NCBI GenBank assembly: GCA_963849105.1 | Contig: CAWKGD010000005.1 | Coordinates: forward strand, 62,001-126,000 | Origin: CAVRXQ01 sp963849105 | Lineage (GTDB): Bacteria > Actinomycetota > Acidimicrobiia > Acidimicrobiales > Bog-793 | Length of the DNA: 64,000 bases | Reading direction: 5' to 3' | Part shown: positions 59,894 through 64,000 of the stretch, piece after piece | Layout of the letters: every line of letters begins with the position of its first letter | Numbering within the stretch: position 1 is the stretch's first letter | Notes under the pieces: model-generated | Databases searched by the model: none | Told to the model about the DNA's origin: nothing | What the model saw: the letters and a program-made list of their open reading frames with translations, nothing else | Made by a program: the position numbers and the translations under genes

Positions 59894-62404
59894 ATGGTCG
59901 CCTCCCCGACGACGGGTCGCGCGCGCCATCGGCCCGCTCACCTGAAAGAGCGTGCCCCGCTCACTCGGGCGTCCGACAGCCCGTCGTGGCTCGATCCCGG
60001 GGCGCTCGGATCCCTCTTGGTCGTCGCAGGCACCACGGCGTTCGTCCTCGCGCAGCTCCATCTCAACCTGGTCTTTGGACCGAACATGGACGTCGGCGGG
60101 GATACCGCCGGCCACGTCGTGGCGGTCAACTACTTCGTCCATCACGTGCTCGCGAGCGGACGGCTCGCCGGGTGGGATCCCGAATGGTTCGGCGGATTTC
60201 CACTCTACGTCTTCTACTTCCCGCTCCCAGCGGTCATCGCCGGCGCTTTGACGCTCGTCACTTCGTACGCCGTGGCATTCAAAGTGACAACGATCCTCGG
60301 CGTAACGTTCCTGCCGCTCGCCGCCTACGCGTTCGGCAGATTGAGCGGGTTCGCTCGGCCGGTGCCAGCCCTGATGTCGGTGGCGACGATTCCGTATCTC
60401 TTCTTGTTCGCGCCGACGAACCCCCACTCGTCCGTCTACTACTCGTGGAACATCGACGGCGGCACGCTCGCCTCGATGCTCGCCGGCGAGTTCTCCTTCA
60501 GTCTCTCCGTCACCTTCGCGCTGTTGTTTCTCGGCGTGTTTACCTACTCGCAACGCACCCGACGCTTTCGCTGGCTCGCCGCGCTGTTGTTCGCGGCGAC
60601 ACTCCTCTGCCACGTCGTACCAGGTCTGTTCGTGGCTGGCGCGGCCGCGGTCATCACGCTGTCGCGACCGTCACGGCGCGCGATTCTCGATCTCGCGCTG
60701 ATCGGATTCGTGGGCGCGCTATTGGCTGCGTTCTGGCTCGTGCCCTTTGTCGCCTACCTCCACTATTCATCGTCGATGAACTACGGACGCGTCGGAGCCG
60801 TCTATGACCAGCTCTTTCCGCGCAACGCCGAACAAGCGGTGCAGTGGATCGCGATCGCCGGGTTCCTCATCGCGTTCTACCGCCGACACCGTCTGGCGAT
60901 CGTCCTTGGGGTGCTCGCCGCGGCGAGCGTCGCGGCCTTTTGTTGGCTACCCGACGGCCTCGTCTACAACGGGCGCTGGCTGCCTTTCTGGTTCCTCATG
61001 ACAGCGTTGCTGGCGGCGTACGCGGTCGGCGAAATCGGTCGCGCCCTTTTCCGGCTGGTCGGCGCGGAGTCGCTGAACGCGTTCGTCACCCCGATCGTCG
61101 CCGCGACGACGGCGATCTGCCTCGTCGCGGCCTGGCTCGGCGTGCTCCCGTTCTTCGACTTCTCGGGCACGCCGAACCCGGTCGAAGGCTGGGCGGTCTT
61201 CAACTACTCCGGCTACCAGGCGAAACCCGCCTGGCAGCAGTTTCAGAGGGTGGTCGCGATGCTCGAGAGCGCCGCTTCGGTCCACGGCTGCGGAAACCTC
61301 GATTATGAGTACTCCCCGAATTGGCAGAACCCCTTCGGATCGACGCTCGTGCCGCTGTCGTTCCCGCTGTGGACCGACGGCTGCATCGATTCCGCTGAAG
61401 GTCTGTACTACGAGTCTTCGACGACGAACCACTTCCACTTCCTCGATCAAGCGGAGCTGTCGCTGCAAGCATCAAATCCCGTCGTCGGATTGCCATATCA
61501 ATCGCTCGACGTCGCCGACGGAATCCGGCATCTCCAGTTCATGGGGGTGAAGTACTTCCTCGCCGATTCACCGACCGTCGAGACAGCAGCCGCACAGGAC
61601 CCGACTCTCGTCGAGGTGGCGTCGACACCCGAGTCGGCCAACGTCGTCGACGGCGGGTCGAGCTCATCGACGGTGAACAGCGGTTACCGCTGGGTGCTCT
61701 ACGAGATCCGGAACTCGACACTCGCCGAACCGCTCAAGTATCGGCCGGTCGTCGAACACCTCGACTACAACCAGTGGCAGTGGACTACGGCGATCGACTG
61801 GTACCAGTCCGAATCGGACTGGCCCGTCGAGATCGTCTCTGGCGGACCGAAGTCCTGGCCACGCGTGACCGCGGGCTCGCTCGTCGCACCGTCGGCCAGA
61901 GATGCGATCACGCCGACGAAGGTGTCGCACATTCACTACGGCGACAGCACGTTCTCCTTCGACGTGACGTCGCTCGACAAACCCGTGCTCGTGAAGGTGC
62001 CGTACTTCCCGAATTGGACGGTGCGCGGCGCGAGCGGCCCCTATGAGGCGACACCAAACCTGATGGTCGTCGTCCCGCACGCGCACCATGTCGTCCTCAC
62101 CTACGAGGCGACAACGATCGACTGGCTCGGTATCGGCGCCTCGGGATTCGGGCTCGCCGGCGCCGTCGCACTCGTGCGGTTCGGCAAAACGCCCTCCCCG
62201 GAGCCAGAGCCGACACCGGATCCGGTGACCGAGGAGTTGTTCGTTTTCATCGTTGAACGCCCGAGTGGCGACGAAGAGGCGCGAGACGGAAGCGACGTCC
62301 CTTCTCCTTCGGGTGCACTCGAAGCCTCCGACGCACCTCAACAGCGCGAGCTCGATCCGGACGAACCATGGCAACGGTGGTTCAGGAACCGAGGCGACCG
62401 ATGA
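59894..62404 (+). CDS. Large GT-C/YfhO-like integral membrane protein
   Basis: An 836-residue protein with ten or more transmembrane helices in the first about 480 residues (VVAGTTAFVLAQLHLNLVFG, FYFPLPAVIAGALTLVTSY, PYLFLFAPTNPHSSVYYSWNIDGG) and a large extracellular carboxy part. The opening, with an acidic DVGGDTAGHVVAVNYFVHH loop followed by GWDPEWFGGFPLYVFYFPLP, is that of the membrane '6-pyruvoyl-tetrahydropterin synthase-related'/YfhO-like group of lipid-linked sugar transferases. The last 80 residues are acidic and Pro-rich. The ATG at 59894 is chosen because the longer frame runs back across the tRNA. Its stop overlaps the GT2 start (ATGA). Confidence 0.85.
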   Translation: MVASPTTGRARHRPAHLKERAPLTRASDSPSWLDPGALGSLLVVAGTTAFVLAQLHLNLVFGPNMDVGGDTAGHVVAVNYFVHHVLASGRLAGWDPEWFGGFPLYVFYFPLPAVIAGALTLVTSYAVAFKVTTILGVTFLPLAAYAFGRLSGFARPVPALMSVATIPYLFLFAPTNPHSSVYYSWNIDGGTLASMLAGEFSFSLSVTFALLFLGVFTYSQRTRRFRWLAALLFAATLLCHVVPGLFVAGAAAVITLSRPSRRAILDLALIGFVGALLAAFWLVPFVAYLHYSSSMNYGRVGAVYDQLFPRNAEQAVQWIAIAGFLIAFYRRHRLAIVLGVLAAASVAAFCWLPDGLVYNGRWLPFWFLMTALLAAYAVGEIGRALFRLVGAESLNAFVTPIVAATTAICLVAAWLGVLPFFDFSGTPNPVEGWAVFNYSGYQAKPAWQQFQRVVAMLESAASVHGCGNLDYEYSPNWQNPFGSTLVPLSFPLWTDGCIDSAEGLYYESSTTNHFHFLDQAELSLQASNPVVGLPYQSLDVADGIRHLQFMGVKYFLADSPTVETAAAQDPTLVEVASTPESANVVDGGSSSSTVNSGYRWVLYEIRNSTLAEPLKYRPVVEHLDYNQWQWTTAIDWYQSESDWPVEIVSGGPKSWPRVTAGSLVAPSARDAITPTKVSHIHYGDSTFSFDVTSLDKPVLVKVPYFPNWTVRGASGPYEATPNLMVVVPHAHHVVLTYEATTIDWLGIGASGFGLAGAVALVRFGKTPSPEPEPTPDPVTEELFVFIVERPSGDEEARDGSDVPSPSGALEASDAPQQRELDPDEPWQRWFRNRGDR

Positions 62405-63168
62405 ACGTGCCGGCACCCGAGATGAACAGCACCACCCGGCCACCTGAAGTTTCGATCGTCGTCCCTGCGCACAACGAGGTGATGCTGATCGGAACGACGC
62501 TCACCAACCTCGTCACTGGGCTCGAACGGCGCGGGCGCAGCTTTGAAGTCATCGTCGTCGAGAACGGTTCCCACGACGGAACGCTTAGATTGAGCCGACT
62601 CCTCGCGTCTCAGCTGTCCCCGATCCGGGTCGCCTCGTTGCCCCGCGCAAACTATGGCGAAGCCCTCGCCCAAGGGCTCCGTCTCGCGACAGGCGAGATC
62701 GTTGCGACCTTCGACGTCGACTATTACGACTTCGCCTTCTTCGACGCCGCCTACGACCGCATCGAGTCGGGCGGCGTCGACATCGTCGTCGCCTCAAAGC
62801 GCGCGCCCGGCGCATCGGACCACCGCTCAATCGTCCGCCGGGTCTTGACCGCCGGATTCGCGTGGTCGACGCGCTCGCTCGTCGGGCTGGAGCTCTCGGA
62901 TGCACATGGCATGAAGCTGTTGCGTGCGGCGATTGTCCGACCGATTGTCGACGCGACCGTTTCGCGAGGAAGCCTTTTCGACGTCGAACTCCTCGTCCGA
63001 GCAACGCGGGCGGGACTCAAGATTGAAGAGCTTCCCGCCGAAGTGCGTGAATTGCGCCCACCGCGATCGTCGGTGATCCGAAGGACGCTCGAGTCGATCG
63101 GCGGCTTGGCGCGACTTCGGCTGCTGCTCGGCTCGGACCGTCAGCCGAGACGATCGCGGCGCAATTGA
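62401..63168 (+). CDS. Family-2 glycosyltransferase (polyprenyl-phosphate sugar type)
   Basis: A 255-residue GT2 enzyme of the dolichol/polyprenyl-phosphate mannosyl- or glucosyltransferase shape without membrane helices. It has VSIVVPAHNEVMLIGTTLTNL, VIVVENGSHDGTLRLSRLL, NYGEALAQGLRLATGEIV, the DxD in FDVDYYDFAFFDAAYD, and SKRAPGASDHRS. Expected role: load a sugar on polyprenyl phosphate for the coupled GT-C-like protein, whose stop codon it overlaps by four bases. The basic tail DRQPRRSRRN may contact the membrane. Confidence 0.88.
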   Translation: MNVPAPEMNSTTRPPEVSIVVPAHNEVMLIGTTLTNLVTGLERRGRSFEVIVVENGSHDGTLRLSRLLASQLSPIRVASLPRANYGEALAQGLRLATGEIVATFDVDYYDFAFFDAAYDRIESGGVDIVVASKRAPGASDHRSIVRRVLTAGFAWSTRSLVGLELSDAHGMKLLRAAIVRPIVDATVSRGSLFDVELLVRATRAGLKIEELPAEVRELRPPRSSVIRRTLESIGGLARLRLLLGSDRQPRRSRRN

Positions 63169-63185
63169 TCTTGATCCGAAGTCAT

Positions 63186-63207
63186 GCGGTCCCGCTTTCG
63201 GGACCGC
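63186..63207 (+). terminator. Strong hairpin terminator
   Basis: Perfect 9-bp stem GCGGTCCCG/CGGGACCGC with a four-base loop CTTT, followed by TTCGTCAT. It lies between two convergent genes, 18 bases after the GT2 stop, and could serve both. Confidence 0.85.
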
Positions 63208-63300
63208 CTTCGTCATCTAAGTCTCGGCACACTCGACAGCATCACGGCTGACAAGGTGACTGCTGTCGACGTCGTGGGCGGTCAGCGTCGGCGGCGGCGA

Positions 63301-63999
63301 CTACAACGACAGCTTCACCGAGCTGAGCTTCTTACGGAGAAGCAACACGATCTCGTTGATATCGTGCTTCGCCGCCTTGATGTCCGCGCGGGCAGAGGTG
63401 ATCGCTTGTTGTGCCGACGCAAACGTCTGTGCCGCTTGCGGGTACGACGACGGGACAAGCGTGAGAACAGCAGAGTGCGCAGACTGCAACAGGCCGTTCG
63501 CTGTCTGCTCCTCGGACACAAGAGCCGCGTAGGTCCGCTGAGTCTCGCCCGGATCGCCGAGCGCGTTCGCAGTCGCGACCGCTGCGGAGATCTTCGCCTC
63601 TATCTGCGCTTGGCGCGCCACACCCGCCTCGAAGGCGTCGAGCCGGATCGCCATTTCCACCTGGGGGACGACGACGGTAAAGACGCGATAGTTCGTGATG
63701 ACGAGATCGATCGCGTCCTGCAATTGTGGGACGGTGGTGTCGACGGGCACGCTCTTCGCGAGAGCGTCGAGTCCGGCGCGATCGGTGGCGATCTGCGCAA
63801 CGATGAGCGATCGATCAGACGTAGTGAGCGCCGATCGCGCCGTCGCTGCGGCATGGAATTCACGAAGCGCGACAAGACGAACGGAGATCGCCCGCTCGAT
63901 CCAGGCACGCACAGCTTTGACGTTCGCCTGCGCGGGGATCTGCGGCGCGTTCGCATCCGCCGACGGATTCCCGAGTCCGATGCCGTTCGCGCCCCGATG
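63301..63999 (-). CDS. Helical protein of unknown function (5' truncated)
   Basis: The reading frame is open from its stop at 63301 to the window edge, so the amino terminus is missing. The visible 232 residues begin GANGIGLGNPSADANAPQIPAQ, a Pro/Ala-rich linker, then long Ala-rich helices with few turns (AIDLVITNYRVFTVVVPQVEMAIRLDAF, RQAQIEAKISAAVATANALGD, FASAQQAITSARADIKAAKHDINEIV). It reads like an extracytoplasmic coiled-coil or helical-bundle protein. No family recognised. Confidence 0.65.
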   Translation of the reverse strand, partial: HRGANGIGLGNPSADANAPQIPAQANVKAVRAWIERAISVRLVALREFHAAATARSALTTSDRSLIVAQIATDRAGLDALAKSVPVDTTVPQLQDAIDLVITNYRVFTVVVPQVEMAIRLDAFEAGVARQAQIEAKISAAVATANALGDPGETQRTYAALVSEEQTANGLLQSAHSAVLTLVPSSYPQAAQTFASAQQAITSARADIKAAKHDINEIVLLLRKKLSSVKLSL

Positions 64000-64000
64000 C

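Overview
The window looks like chromosomal DNA from a high-GC actinobacterium. The strongest taxonomic clue is the gene order mec-cysO-cysM-murI-rph-rdgB on the minus strand, which matches the order I know from Mycobacterium (Rv1334-Rv1341). Many GTG starts, tightly overlapping genes, a tRNA without an encoded CCA, a B12-type ribonucleotide reductase and a PimB-like mannosyltransferase fit the same phylum. A deep lineage such as Acidimicrobiia is plausible, but that is inference. Most of the window is ordinary core and metabolic sequence. Two thirds of the way along it passes into surface-polysaccharide genes and then a degraded, lower-GC accessory segment beside a tRNA gene.

Layout. 1-955: the end of a chromate transporter. 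1127-7581: a livKHMGF hydrophobic amino-acid ABC transporter followed by kynureninase, facing a tryptophanase (7590-9035), so this is a tryptophan-catabolism neighbourhood. 9070-9642: a TfoX-domain protein and a small membrane protein. 10149-14022: class II ribonucleotide reductase nrdJ, interrupted by a LAGLIDADG intein that is itself frameshifted. 14248-21052: a ten-gene minus-strand block (mec, cysO, cysM, murI, rph, rdgB, a four-cysteine protein, a GT4 glycosyltransferase, an SRPBCC protein, a flavin monooxygenase). 21080-22113: smpB and its partner tmRNA. 22341-27333: an MFS exporter, a small HTH protein, a DUF3089 hydrolase divergent from a TetR regulator, and an aldo/keto reductase. 27505-30347: a two-gene 2-oxoacid:ferredoxin oxidoreductase built from fused subunits. 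31131-35952: galK-galE-galT, phosphofructokinase and a small membrane protein. 35961-47062: pirin, a Thr-rich membrane protein with a membrane-anchored BTAD regulator, alanine dehydrogenase, a DUF3048 protein, an aldehyde dehydrogenase, a persulfide dioxygenase-rhodanese fusion and glutamate dehydrogenase. 47303-48545: a NagD-type phosphatase and a lone ClpX-type zinc finger.

48748-54884 is a five-gene minus-strand operon: UDP-GlcNAc 2-epimerase, a multispanning membrane protein, a processive family-2 glycosyltransferase, a bactofilin-like beta-helix protein and a 613-residue exported protein. All four junctions overlap, which suggests one exopolysaccharide synthesis machine. This is the best candidate for an undescribed system. 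54885-59733 is an accessory segment with a broken glycosyltransferase, a DUF1003 protein, small unknown proteins, a cold-shock protein and a wrecked integrase lying against tRNA-Val(GAC). 59894-63168 holds a GT-C-like membrane protein coupled to a GT2 glycosyltransferase.

Three otherwise recognisable genes (nrdJ inside its intein, a SHOCT-domain protein at 30.8 kb and a glycosyltransferase at 56.7 kb) are each broken by a single frameshift. Whether these are biological or assembly errors cannot be decided from the sequence alone.
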